Of a stretch of 64,000 nucleotides of DNA, positions 56,204 through 64,000 are shown one piece after another (positions within the stretch are counted from its first letter, which is position 1; the number at the start of each line of letters is the position of its first letter). Location: assembly GCA_963779685.1 (NCBI GenBank), contig CAVZZG010000003.1, positions 1,116,001-1,180,000 of the forward strand, in the 5' to 3' direction. A model generated the notes under the pieces. The model ran no database searches, was not told the DNA's origin, and was given only the letters and a program-made list of their open reading frames with translations. Position numbers and translations under genes: made by a program. The DNA is from CAVZZG01 sp963779685 (GTDB taxonomy: Bacteria; Actinomycetota; Thermoleophilia; Gaiellales; F1-60-MAGs149).

Positions 56204-57777
56204 GCGATCCGCTCCGGTTCGCGATACCCGTAGCGGCGGCCAAGGGTCGGCTCGTAGGCATCGTCCGCCTCGGCTCCCGTGGCGACCACACCGAGCCGCG
56301 GAACCGGCGCGACTGCGAGGATCCGGCGAAGCTCCGCCAGGACGGGCCGACGGGCCGAGCGCACGTCGACGACGAGCAGCATGGCATCCACCCGGGCGCT
56401 GAGCGCGAGGGCATCGCCCGCCACCAGCAGCGGCGGCGAGTCGACCAGGATGAGGTCGTACTGCGAGCGCAGCTCGGCGAGCACGTTCGCCACCGGCTGG
56501 GAGAGGATCAGCTCGCCCGGTGTGGCCGGCACCGGGCCGGCCGGCACCACGTCCAGGAGCGCCGAGCCGGCGCCGTGCAGGATCGTCGGCGCCGTTCCCA
56601 CGCCGACGCCGACCTCGTGGATGGCGTCGTCGAGGCTCGCGACGCCGAGCACGACGTCGGTCAGCCCGGCGCGGCCGCCGAGGTCGAAGAAGCGCGCGAT
56701 GGTCGGATTGCGGAAATCCAGGTCGATCAGGCACACCCGCTTGCCGGCCAGGGCCGAGGCGACCGCGAGGTTGGCGACCGTGGTCGACTTGCCCTCGCCG
56801 TCCTGGCCGCTGGTGATCGCGATCACGCGGGCGCCATGCTCGACGTTCGCGAACTCGATGTTGGCCCGCAGCAGCCGGAAGACCTCCGCGTCGGGCGTCG
56901 AGGGGGCGTCCAGCAGCACCAGCGAGAACTGCTCCCGGATCGCCTTGGGCGGCTCGGGGATGCGCCCCAGCAGGGGCAGATCGAGGCGTTCGGCGGCCTC
57001 CTCCCCGCTCCGTACCCGCGTGTCGAGCGACTCGAACAGGAACGCGAGGCCGAAGCCGAGCACGAGCCCGACCACCAGGCCGAGCAGGATGTTGCGCATC
57101 GGCGTGGGCGCGATCTGGTCGACGGTGTCGAGCGTGGCGGTCTGCAGGACCTTGGCCTGCGCCTGCTGCAGCGTCACCAGCGTCGAGAGCTGGGCGAAGC
57201 GCGTCTCGTAGGCGCCGTGCAGGTCGGATTTCGTGTCGCCGGCGTCCTCGAGCACGCCGATCTTGGCCTGCACGTCGGCCAGCGCCGCCTTCAGCGCCTC
57301 GGTGTCGGAGCTCGACCGGTAGACGGTGTACTGGTGGGCGTAGGCGTTGACCAGCTTCACCGTCGCGACCTGGCCGGGGTCGTGCACCGAGAACACCAGG
57401 ATGTCGGCGCCATCGGTGGGCGTCACGCTGGAGGCGTCGAGCAGGTCCTGTGCGGTGTAGCCGGGCACCCCGGCCTCCCGCACCGCCGCCGCCGCGATCA
57501 CCGGGGAGCGGGCGACCTCGGCCTGGGTTGCCGCCTCCCGCTGCGGGTCGGTGGAGCCGGACGGGTTGTCGAGTTGCTGCAGCACCGCGCCGAGGCTCTG
57601 CTGGGTCAGCAGCACCTCGGCGGTGGACTCGTACACGGCCGGCTGGCGCAGCGTGACGACGGCTGCCGTCAGCGGCACCACCATCGCGCAGACGAGCAGC
57701 AGCACCTTGCGGCGCCACGCAATGCGCAGCACATCGCGAAGCGTCATCGCCCCGCTTGGGCGTGGCTCATCGTGCAC
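56200..57777 (-). CDS. Wzz/Wzc-like chain-length regulator and tyrosine autokinase
   Basis: A 525-aa fusion. N-terminal Wzz part with a TM helix (VLLLVCAMVVPLTAAVVTL) and YESTAEVLLTQQ, a coiled region, and a second TM segment (MRNILLGLVVGLVLGFGLAF). The cytosolic BY-kinase has Walker A GQDGEGKSTTVANLA, A' VCLIDLDFRNP and Walker B YDLILVDSPPLL. Its C-terminus carries three tyrosines (DAYEPTLGRRYGYREP) that could be the autophosphorylation cluster. First gene of the minus-strand trio. Confidence 0.93.
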   Translation of the reverse strand: MHDEPRPSGAMTLRDVLRIAWRRKVLLLVCAMVVPLTAAVVTLRQPAVYESTAEVLLTQQSLGAVLQQLDNPSGSTDPQREAATQAEVARSPVIAAAAVREAGVPGYTAQDLLDASSVTPTDGADILVFSVHDPGQVATVKLVNAYAHQYTVYRSSSDTEALKAALADVQAKIGVLEDAGDTKSDLHGAYETRFAQLSTLVTLQQAQAKVLQTATLDTVDQIAPTPMRNILLGLVVGLVLGFGLAFLFESLDTRVRSGEEAAERLDLPLLGRIPEPPKAIREQFSLVLLDAPSTPDAEVFRLLRANIEFANVEHGARVIAITSGQDGEGKSTTVANLAVASALAGKRVCLIDLDFRNPTIARFFDLGGRAGLTDVVLGVASLDDAIHEVGVGVGTAPTILHGAGSALLDVVPAGPVPATPGELILSQPVANVLAELRSQYDLILVDSPPLLVAGDALALSARVDAMLLVVDVRSARRPVLAELRRILAVAPVPRLGVVATGAEADDAYEPTLGRRYGYREPERIA

Positions 57778-58023
57778 TCGGCGTCCTCATTCGTCGTCCC
57801 CCCTGTCCCCCTGGTTCGACGCACGGGTCGGCCATCCCTGCCCCCCTGCACCTTGCCTTCCCATGATGGCGGTCCCGGGCGAGGGCCAGGGACCGGGCCT
57901 GGTTGAAACCCGAGCTAACCACGTGCCAAGCAGCGGATTCTCATGTTCCCGAGCACCCGACCCCTCACCCACGACCACGGACCGCCGGTTCGACCTCGAG
58001 GCGGTTGACCGGCGAGCCACATA

Positions 58024-58039
58024 ATGACAACATTGTCAT
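58024..58039. promoter_or_regulatory. 16-bp palindrome in the divergent Wzc-like / glycosyltransferase promoter region
   Basis: ATGACAA-CA-TTGTCAT is a perfect 7+2+7 palindrome in an A/T-rich island (58021-58048) of very GC-rich DNA. It lies 46 nt before the plus-strand glycosyltransferase start and 247 nt before the Wzc-like start. The rest of the 307-nt gap (57778-58084) shows nothing I can name. Operator function is inferred. Confidence 0.6.
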
Positions 58040-58084
58040 AATCATGCAACGTGATTCAGGCGACCATAGGCGCCGGGGCACGAG

Positions 58085-59362
58085 TTGAGCGACCAGCACA
58101 TCACCGACGGAGTCACTTCCGCGGCCGCCACGGGGCGGTACGCGGGGCTGCTGCGCGCGTTCTCGAACGCCGCGCCACGCCGCTCGCTGATCGTGGTCGA
58201 GAACCTGTCGGTGCCGCTCGATCGCCGCGTCTCGCAGCAGGCCCGGGCGCTGCGCGAGGTCGGGTTCGAGGTCACCGTGATCTGCCCCCGCGGGAAGGTC
58301 CGTGACATCGCGACCTACGAGAACTGGGACGGCATCCGCATCCACCGGTTCGACCTCCGCGCGGCCGGGGGGACCCGGCGCGGCTACGTCCGGGAGTACG
58401 GCGCGGCGTTCCGCACGGTCGCGAGACTCGTTCGCCAGCTCTCGGGGGAGGCGCCGTTCGACGTCATCCACGTCTGCAACCCACCCGACACGATGCTGAC
58501 CGCTGCCGCCATCGGCGCCCGCGGGACCGACGCGCGCCTGATCTTCGACCATCACGACCTCTTCCCCGAGCTCTACCAGGCGCGGTTCGGCCCGGACACC
58601 GACCTCGCCCATCGCATCGCGCTCCGGGTCGAGCGCACCGCATACCGACGAGCCGACGTCGTGCTGGTGCCGAACGACTCCTACCGTCAGCTGGCCGTGA
58701 CCCGCGGCCGCAGGGCGCCGGGAGACGTCTTCGTCGTGCGGAACGCTCCCGACACCCGGCGCTTCCGGCCAACGGAGCCCGACGCCGGCCTCCGGCACGG
58801 CCGCCCCCACCTGATCGCCTACCTCGGCGTGATGGGCCCCCAGGACGGCGTCGATCACGCCCTCCGGGCGCTGGCGCACCTCCGCACGCAGCGCAGCGAC
58901 TGGCACGCCAGCTTCATGGGCGACGGTGACGTGCTGCCGGCGATGGTCCGGCTGGCCGGGCAACTGGGCGTGTCGAGCCACGTGGACTTCATGGGGACGG
59001 TGGGCGACGACGTCATCACGCGCGTCCTGTCGACGGCCGACATCGGCATCGCGCCGGATCCGTCCAACGCGTTCAACGACCGCTCCACGATGAACAAGAT
59101 CGTCGAGTACATGGCAATCGGCCGGCCCGTCGTGTGTTACGACCTCGCCGAGGCGCGGATCACTGCCGGCGCCGCGGCGCTCTACGCGAACCCGAACGAC
59201 CCGAACGCGCTCGCCGCACGAATCGGCGAACTGCTCGACGACGAGCCCTTACGGGCGGAGATGGGGCGCATCGGGCAGGCGCGGATCGCCGACGAACTCT
59301 CGTGGGCGCGCTCACGTGACGCCCTGTACGCCGGCTACTGCCGGGCGCTGCGGCTCGGCTAG
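58085..59362 (+). CDS. Glycosyltransferase family 4
   Basis: A 425-aa GT-B enzyme starting at TTG. SLIVVENLSVPLDRRVSQQA and VTVICPRGKVRDI are typical of a GT4 subgroup; DVIHVCNPPDTM and IFDHHDLFPELYQARF follow. The donor domain has HLIAYLGVMGPQDGVDHALR and ADIGIAPDPSNAFNDRSTMN followed by KIVEYMAIGRPVV. It resembles sugar transferases acting on N-acetyl sugars. Single gene between two divergent operons. Confidence 0.9.
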   Translation: MSDQHITDGVTSAAATGRYAGLLRAFSNAAPRRSLIVVENLSVPLDRRVSQQARALREVGFEVTVICPRGKVRDIATYENWDGIRIHRFDLRAAGGTRRGYVREYGAAFRTVARLVRQLSGEAPFDVIHVCNPPDTMLTAAAIGARGTDARLIFDHHDLFPELYQARFGPDTDLAHRIALRVERTAYRRADVVLVPNDSYRQLAVTRGRRAPGDVFVVRNAPDTRRFRPTEPDAGLRHGRPHLIAYLGVMGPQDGVDHALRALAHLRTQRSDWHASFMGDGDVLPAMVRLAGQLGVSSHVDFMGTVGDDVITRVLSTADIGIAPDPSNAFNDRSTMNKIVEYMAIGRPVVCYDLAEARITAGAAALYANPNDPNALAARIGELLDDEPLRAEMGRIGQARIADELSWARSRDALYAGYCRALRLG

Positions 59363-60255
59363 GTGCGACAGCGCCGCCGGGCGCGCAGATCCTTGAGTCG
59401 GATCGAACCCGGCACGAGCGCGAGGCCGGCACGGCGAGCCGTCCGCCAGTCGCGCTGCTCGATGCCCTCGTCGAGGAACAGCCGCGCGGCGTGGGCGCGG
59501 TGACCGGCCCTCCATGCCATCTCCGCCAGGTAACCGCCCGTACGATCGTCGCTGGTCACCCCACGCGTGAGGCGCCGGTCGGCCCAGCGCGCCGTCACCC
59601 GCCCGAAGGCCGTCTCCAGCTCACGGGCGTCGTGCGAGACGCCGCCGGCCGACCGCGCGTAGGCGACGAGCACATCGGGCACGACCGCGAGCGGCGACCG
59701 TTGTGCGAGTCGGATCCACAGATCCCAGTCTTCGAAGTTGCGCAGGTCGGTGGCGAATCCGTCCACCTCGCGGAGCAGATCGGTGCGCACCAGCGCCACC
59801 GAGCCGCCGGCCATCAGCCGGTTGCGGGCCAGAAACAGGTCCTCGACATCGCCCGCCGGCGGCAGTTCCCAGGCCATCAACGGCCGCAGGCGGTCGTCGA
59901 CGAGCGTCGCGGCGCACCCGACCCAGGCGGCCGGCGGCTGATCGCGCGCGGCCGCGAGCTGGCGGACGAGCTTCTCCGGCACCCACAGGTCGTCGTCATC
60001 GAGGAAGGCCGTCCAGGGGGCGGCGGCAGCGTCGATGCCCCGGTTGCGGGCCGCTGCCGGGCCCAGCGACGCGTCGTTGCGGAGCACACGCACCCGGGCG
60101 TCCGGGTGCTCCGTCACGACCGCTGTCGAGCCGTCGTCGACCACGACGACCTCGACCGCGACGCCCACCTGGGCGAGGGCGCAGGCCACGGCCCGGAGCA
60201 CCAGCCGCGGCCGGTCGCGGGTCGGGATCACAACGGTGACGTCAGGGGCGTCCAT
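59359..60255 (-). CDS. Glycosyltransferase family 2
   Basis: A 298-aa GT-A enzyme: VTVVIPTRDRPRLVLRAVAC, VEVVVVDDGSTAV, AAARNRGIDAAAAPWTAFLD then DDDLW (DxD metal motif), and NFEDWDLWIRLAQRSPL. Starts ATG at 60255, overlapping the Wzt-like gene end by 14 nt. It ends convergent with the GT4 gene, 4 nt overlap. Confidence 0.92.
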   Translation of the reverse strand: MDAPDVTVVIPTRDRPRLVLRAVACALAQVGVAVEVVVVDDGSTAVVTEHPDARVRVLRNDASLGPAAARNRGIDAAAAPWTAFLDDDDLWVPEKLVRQLAAARDQPPAAWVGCAATLVDDRLRPLMAWELPPAGDVEDLFLARNRLMAGGSVALVRTDLLREVDGFATDLRNFEDWDLWIRLAQRSPLAVVPDVLVAYARSAGGVSHDARELETAFGRVTARWADRRLTRGVTSDDRTGGYLAEMAWRAGHRAHAARLFLDEGIEQRDWRTARRAGLALVPGSIRLKDLRARRRCRT

Positions 60256-61455
60256 CGGCCTCGAATGCCACCTCCCACTCCAATCCGAGGGCCAGCACGC
60301 GCTCGCTGTTGCCACGCTCGCCGTCGATGCGGAAGACGAGCAGGTCGTCCTCGGAGTAGAGCTCGCCCTCTGAGCTGCCGACCCAGACGCCCACGCGGTA
60401 GTCGCCCGCGTTCAGCACCGCCGGCAGCACCAGCCGGCAGCGGTAGTCGCCGGGGGCGCCGTCCGGCAGGCCCGTCTCGCGCGGCTCCCAGAACTCGTCG
60501 ACCGCGCGGATCCCTCGGAAGTTCTGGAGGTAGACGGCGACGTTCAGGCCCGGGCAGGGCCGGGCCACGTGCACCTCGAGCTCCACCGTCAGCGGCGTGG
60601 CCTGGTGCAACACCCCGGAGCCAGACGTCGATCCCGGCTGGTGGACGCTGGCCCGCCGCAGCGAGACCGGCCCGGCCCGGATCGACCGGGGCCGGCGTAG
60701 TCGAGCGATCGCGTGATGCCGTCCGCCAGGTAGCCGTCGATCACGGCCCGGGCCGGGCCGTCGGCCGCGATCTGCCCGGCGCGGATCCAGATCACGCGCT
60801 CGCACAACTCCTCGACGGCGTCGAGGTCGTGGCTCACGAACAGCACCGTGCGGCCGGCCCGGCGGGTGTCGGCCATCTTCTGGTGGCAGCGGCGCTGGAA
60901 CTCGACGTCGCCGACCGCCAGCACCTCGTCGAGCAGCAGCACATCGGGCTCGACGTGCACGGCGACCGCGAAGGCCAGCCGCAGGTACATGCCCGACGAG
61001 TAGCGCTTCACCGGCAGGTCGAGGAATCGCTCGACGCCGCTGAAGGCGACGATCTCGTCGAATCGCCGCCCGATGTCCGCGCGCGACATGCCCAGGATGG
61101 CACCGGCCAGGTACACGTTCTCGCGGCCGGTGAGATCGGGGTGGAAACCCGCCCCCACCTCGAGCAGCGCACCGACCCGTCCGCGCACGCGGGCCTCGCC
61201 CGAGGTCGGCTCGGTGATCCGCGCCAGCACCTTCAGGAGCGTCGTCTTGCCCGCCCCGTTGGCGCCGATGATGCCGACCGCGGAGCCCTCCTCGACGTCG
61301 AACGTGACGTCCCGCAACGGCCAGATCTCCCCGGTCTCCTCGAGCGCCGCCGGGCCGCGCCGGAACGCGCCGGCGAGGGTCTCGCGCAGCGTGTCGGGCT
61401 CGTAGCGGCCTAGCTCGTAGCGCTTGGAGAGCTTCTCGACCTCGACGGCGTGCAT
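60242..61455 (-). CDS. Wzt-like polysaccharide ABC exporter ATPase, one frame break near 60690
   Basis: ATPase domain: IIGANGAGKTTLLKVLARIT (Walker A), VKRYSSGMYLRLAFAVAV (signature), VLLLDEVLAVGDVEFQ (Walker B). After DYAGP the frame shifts; adding one C to the CCCC run gives DYAGPRSIRAGPVSLRRAS and a C-terminal Wzt domain (VAVYLQNFRGIRAVDEFWEP, SSEGELYSEDDLLVFRIDGE) that binds the chain terminus. About 405 aa when repaired. A single homopolymer deletion points to sequencing error rather than decay. Partner of the permease upstream. Confidence 0.9.
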
Positions 61456-61458
61456 CGC

Positions 61459-62298
61459 TCAGATCAGGTCCGCGAACCGGCGCTCGTCGCGCAGGAACAG
61501 CAGCAGGCCGGCCGCGATCAGCACGACGGCGGTGGCGAGGGACTCGGCCATGAACACCGTGCCGGGATACACGCCATCCACGAGGCTCCATCGCAACCAG
61601 TCGAGCGTGCCGGCCATGGGATTGAGGTAGTAGAGGTAGCGCAGGTTGCCGTGCACGAGGGTGGCCGGGTACACGACCGGGGTGGCCACGAACCAGAGCT
61701 GGAGGATGAACGCGGTGGCATGCCCGATGTCGTGCCAGCGGACGTGCAACGTGCCGAAGATCAATCCGACGCCCAGGCTGGTGGCGAGCAGCACGGCGAA
61801 GCCGACCGGGCAGAGCAGGATCTGCGGGCCCGGGACGGTCCCGGTCACGAGACACAGCGGCACCAGGACTATCAGCGCGATGGCGAGGTCGAGCAGGCCC
61901 GGCAGCGCACTCGCGAGCGGCGCCGCAAGCCGCGGGAAGTAGACCTTCGAGATCAGCTCGCCGTGCTCGAGCAGCGACCAGCTGCCGGCGTTGACCCCGC
62001 CGCTGAAGCACGTCCAGACGGCGTACCCGACGAAGGCGAAGACGACGTACGGGGTCTCACCCGTACCGATGCCGACCAGCCGGCGGAAGACGAAGGCGGA
62101 CGTCAGCGCAGCCGCCAGCGGCGTGAGCGCGGCCCACAGCACCCCGAGCACGGCCTGGCGGTAGCGCACCTTCACGTCGCGCAGGGCGAAGAGCCCGATC
62201 AGCGACCGGTACCGCCACAGCTCCCCGACGTCGAGCGACCTCCGGCCGCTCGACGCCCGGATCACCGTCCATTCCGAGGGGGACACCGTCGACGACAA
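61459..62298 (-). CDS. Wzm-like ABC-2 polysaccharide export permease
   Basis: A 279-aa membrane protein with about six TM segments. LRDVKVRYRQAVLGVLWAAL is the ABC-2 permease entry motif; SLLEHGELISKVYFPRLAAP and LQLWFVATPVVYPATLV are characteristic. TTG start. Three nt lie between it and the ATPase gene. Together they export finished polysaccharide, an alternative to the Wzx route also present in the window. Confidence 0.93.
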   Translation of the reverse strand: MSSTVSPSEWTVIRASSGRRSLDVGELWRYRSLIGLFALRDVKVRYRQAVLGVLWAALTPLAAALTSAFVFRRLVGIGTGETPYVVFAFVGYAVWTCFSGGVNAGSWSLLEHGELISKVYFPRLAAPLASALPGLLDLAIALIVLVPLCLVTGTVPGPQILLCPVGFAVLLATSLGVGLIFGTLHVRWHDIGHATAFILQLWFVATPVVYPATLVHGNLRYLYYLNPMAGTLDWLRWSLVDGVYPGTVFMAESLATAVVLIAAGLLLFLRDERRFADLI

Positions 62299-62321
62299 GG
62301 CGGGGATAGGCTATCGGACGG

Positions 62322-63338
62322 ATGCGCGTCTGGTTCGATCTCGCGAACTCCCCCCACGTGACGCTGTTCACGCCGCTGATCGCCGACCTCCAGGCTGAGG
62401 GCGACGAGGTCCTGATCTCGTGCCGCCCGCTCGCGAATACGATGGACCTGATCGAGGCGGCCGGCCTGCAGTACTCCCTGGTCGGACGCCACTACGGCGC
62501 CGGGCGGGTTGCCAAGCTCGCCGGGTTCCCCGTCAGGGCCGTGCAGCTGGCGCGGTGGGCCCGGCGCCGGACTCCGGACATCTCGGTCTCGCAGGCATCG
62601 TTCGCTGCGCCGGTGGGCGCCCGGCTGGCCGGCGTGCCGTCGATCTACATGAACGACAACGAGCACGCGACGGGCAACGTGCCGGCATTCATGGCTGCGC
62701 GCCGCATCCTGGTGCCCGAGTACATGCCGATCGACATCGTCCGGCACATGGGAGCCCGGCGGGCCAAGATCACGCGGTATCCAGGGGTCAAGGAGGGCAT
62801 CTACCTCTGGCGACTCGCCGGCGACCTGACCCCGCGGCAGCGCGCCGATCGGCCCCGGGTCTACGTCCGGCCCGAACCGTGGGCGGCCCACTACTACCAC
62901 GCTGCGGTCGGGTTCCTGGATAGCCTCGTCGAGGCCGCGCGGGCGGTGGCGGACGTGACGATCCTTCCGCGGGATCCGACCCAGGCAGCTCGGTTCGCCG
63001 GCCTCGCGTTCGACGGCGTCACCGTGCTGCACGCGCCACGATCGCTCAGCGATATTGCCGCCGACTGCGACCTGTTCATCGGCGCCGGCGGGACGATGAC
63101 CCGCGAGATGGCCGTGCTGGGAATCCCGACGGTGTCGGTCTACCAGGAAGAGCTGCTCGGCGTCGATCGCCACCTGGTTCGGATCGGCGCCATGACCCAC
63201 GAGCCAGGCCTGACGCCGAAAGCCCTCCTGCGGCGGATCGCCGACGCCGAGGCACGTGAACCCGTGACCTCGCTGCTCGCCGCCGGGCGCGAAGCGGATG
63301 AACTGCTTCGCGCGACGATCCGCCAGGTCGCCAGATGA
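62322..63338 (+). CDS. DUF354 family protein (UDP-GlcNAc 2-epimerase-like fold)
   Basis: A 338-aa product: MRVWFDLANSPHVTLFTPLI, VLISCRPLANTMDLIEAAGL, GVPSIYMNDNEHATGN, LVPEYMPIDIVRHMGA, KITRYPGVKEGIYL and FIGAGGTMTREMAVLGIPTV. This is the DUF354 pattern, related in fold to glycosyltransferase family B and 2-epimerases; function unproven. ATGA overlap with the next glycosyltransferase gene. Confidence 0.88.
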   Translation: MRVWFDLANSPHVTLFTPLIADLQAEGDEVLISCRPLANTMDLIEAAGLQYSLVGRHYGAGRVAKLAGFPVRAVQLARWARRRTPDISVSQASFAAPVGARLAGVPSIYMNDNEHATGNVPAFMAARRILVPEYMPIDIVRHMGARRAKITRYPGVKEGIYLWRLAGDLTPRQRADRPRVYVRPEPWAAHYYHAAVGFLDSLVEAARAVADVTILPRDPTQAARFAGLAFDGVTVLHAPRSLSDIAADCDLFIGAGGTMTREMAVLGIPTVSVYQEELLGVDRHLVRIGAMTHEPGLTPKALLRRIADAEAREPVTSLLAAGREADELLRATIRQVAR

Positions 63339-64000
63339 CGCCGTCCGTCTCGGTGGTCCTCCCCACTCGCGAACGGCACGCGGCGCTGCCAGGCGTCCTG
63401 ACCCCGTTGCTGGAGGACGCCGGGACGCATGAGATCGTGGCCGTCGTCGACGGCGACGATCCGCAGACCGAACGGCTGCTGGACGCCATGGCCACTACCG
63501 AGCCGCGCATCCGGCGGATCCGGGAGCACGGGGTCGGGCCGGCGGCCGCCCGCGAGGCCGGCGTCGCCGCCGCGACGTCCGACATCGTGCTGATGCTCGA
63601 TGACGACGTGGTCGCCGGGCCCGGGCTCGTCAGCGGCCACGCGGCTCGCCACGCCGGCGCATCGGCGATCGTCGTCTGCGGGGCGATCCCGGTCGTGCTG
63701 GGGCCCACTTCAACCATCGGCACGCGGCTGTACGCGGATGCCTACACCAAGTGGCAGGCACGGGTGACAGCGACCCCGGATGTCCTGCTCGACTTCCTGT
63801 GGGCGGGAAACATCTCGCTGCGTCGCGAGGACTGTCTCCGCGTCGGCCTTGCCGCGGCCGGCATGGAGGGCGTCAAGGGACTCGAGGACCGCGAGTTCGG
63901 GATCCGGTGCCGCCTGGCCGGTCTGGAGGGTGTGTATGCGCCCGAACTGGTCGCAAGCCACCGGCACGAGCGCGATCTCGAGGCGTTCCGGCGCGACTGC
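63335..64000 (+). CDS. Glycosyltransferase family 2 (partial, runs off the window)
   Basis: The 222 visible residues start MTPSVSVVLPTRERHAALPG; VVDGDDPQTERLL, GPAAAREAGVAAATSDIVLM followed by LDDDVVAGPG (DxD motif) and GNISLRREDCLRVGLAAAGM are GT-A features. No stop before 64000. ATGA overlap with the DUF354 gene implies joint function in sugar transfer. Confidence 0.9.
   Translation, partial: MTPSVSVVLPTRERHAALPGVLTPLLEDAGTHEIVAVVDGDDPQTERLLDAMATTEPRIRRIREHGVGPAAAREAGVAAATSDIVLMLDDDVVAGPGLVSGHAARHAGASAIVVCGAIPVVLGPTSTIGTRLYADAYTKWQARVTATPDVLLDFLWAGNISLRREDCLRVGLAAAGMEGVKGLEDREFGIRCRLAGLEGVYAPELVASHRHERDLEAFRRDC

Noticed and set aside
1..64000. CRISPR arrays, rRNA genes, replication origin
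   Set aside because: No regularly spaced direct repeats, rRNA sequence or DnaA-box cluster were noticed on reading; the only tandem repeat pair is at 31458-31619.

Overview
The window is high-GC DNA from an actinobacterium. The evidence is G/C-ending codon use, coenzyme F420 genes (cofE, cofD, cofC and an F420-type PPOX oxidoreductase), an R2lox oxidase, and operons packed with GTGA/ATGA stop-start overlaps. A deep-branching class such as Thermoleophilia is my guess only. At least twelve one- or two-base frame breaks occur in four otherwise well-conserved genes (eight of them in one gene). Parts of the assembly may therefore carry indel errors, or those genes may be decaying. Layout: 1-2.6 kb holds cofE and cofD, a divergent PPOX protein, a 255-bp inverted-repeat element and a small membrane protein. 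2.7-8.0 kb, all on the minus strand, is the most striking region. In the direction of transcription it holds 21 tightly packed tRNA genes (anticodons for 19 amino acids; none for Cys), then rtcB (RNA ligase) 25 nt after the last tRNA, then a YrlA-like Y RNA whose tRNA-like domain is circularly permuted and closed by a CUUG loop, then a frame-broken Ro60/TROVE gene. It reads as a tRNA supply, repair and surveillance island. 8.2-16.1 kb is a second candidate system, a minus-strand cluster: LuxR/LAL-type ATPase regulator, membrane-anchored solute-binding/vWA protein, Ser/Thr kinase, zinc-ribbon protein, and an asparagine-synthase-like protein without the glutaminase cysteine. The first three genes are coupled by GTGA overlaps, and an almost identical 20-bp palindromic site lies both before the regulator and before the last two genes. 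16.2-36.5 kb is mostly metabolic. It holds pyk plus a 35-aa basic membrane peptide, tag, an ICMT-like methyltransferase, and a probable beta-alanine/pyrimidine breakdown set (mmsA, class III aminotransferase, carbamoylase) with cofC inside it. It continues with hpf, ComF, a polysaccharide deacetylase, a frame-broken GGDEF/HD-GYP protein, an HDAC-like deacetylase, another aminotransferase, and an SDR gene flanked by a short repeat family. The stretch ends with an ahcY-mtnA-NTP transferase-R2lox-DUF1059 operon. 36.6-64 kb is an envelope polysaccharide region. It holds a sugar-phosphate isomerase, a nucleotidyltransferase, and a UDP-glucose dehydrogenase split at its catalytic cysteine by a 462-aa intein. 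Further on are an LCP transferase, FkbM, aldolase and acetyltransferase genes, a Wzx flippase, several glycosyltransferases, an intact IS21-family insertion with a 5-bp target duplication, an O-antigen-ligase-like protein, a WbaP-type initiating transferase, a Wzc-like kinase, and a Wzm/Wzt exporter. The block around 45.8-54.7 kb uses more A/T-rich codons than its neighbours and looks like exchangeable cassette DNA.
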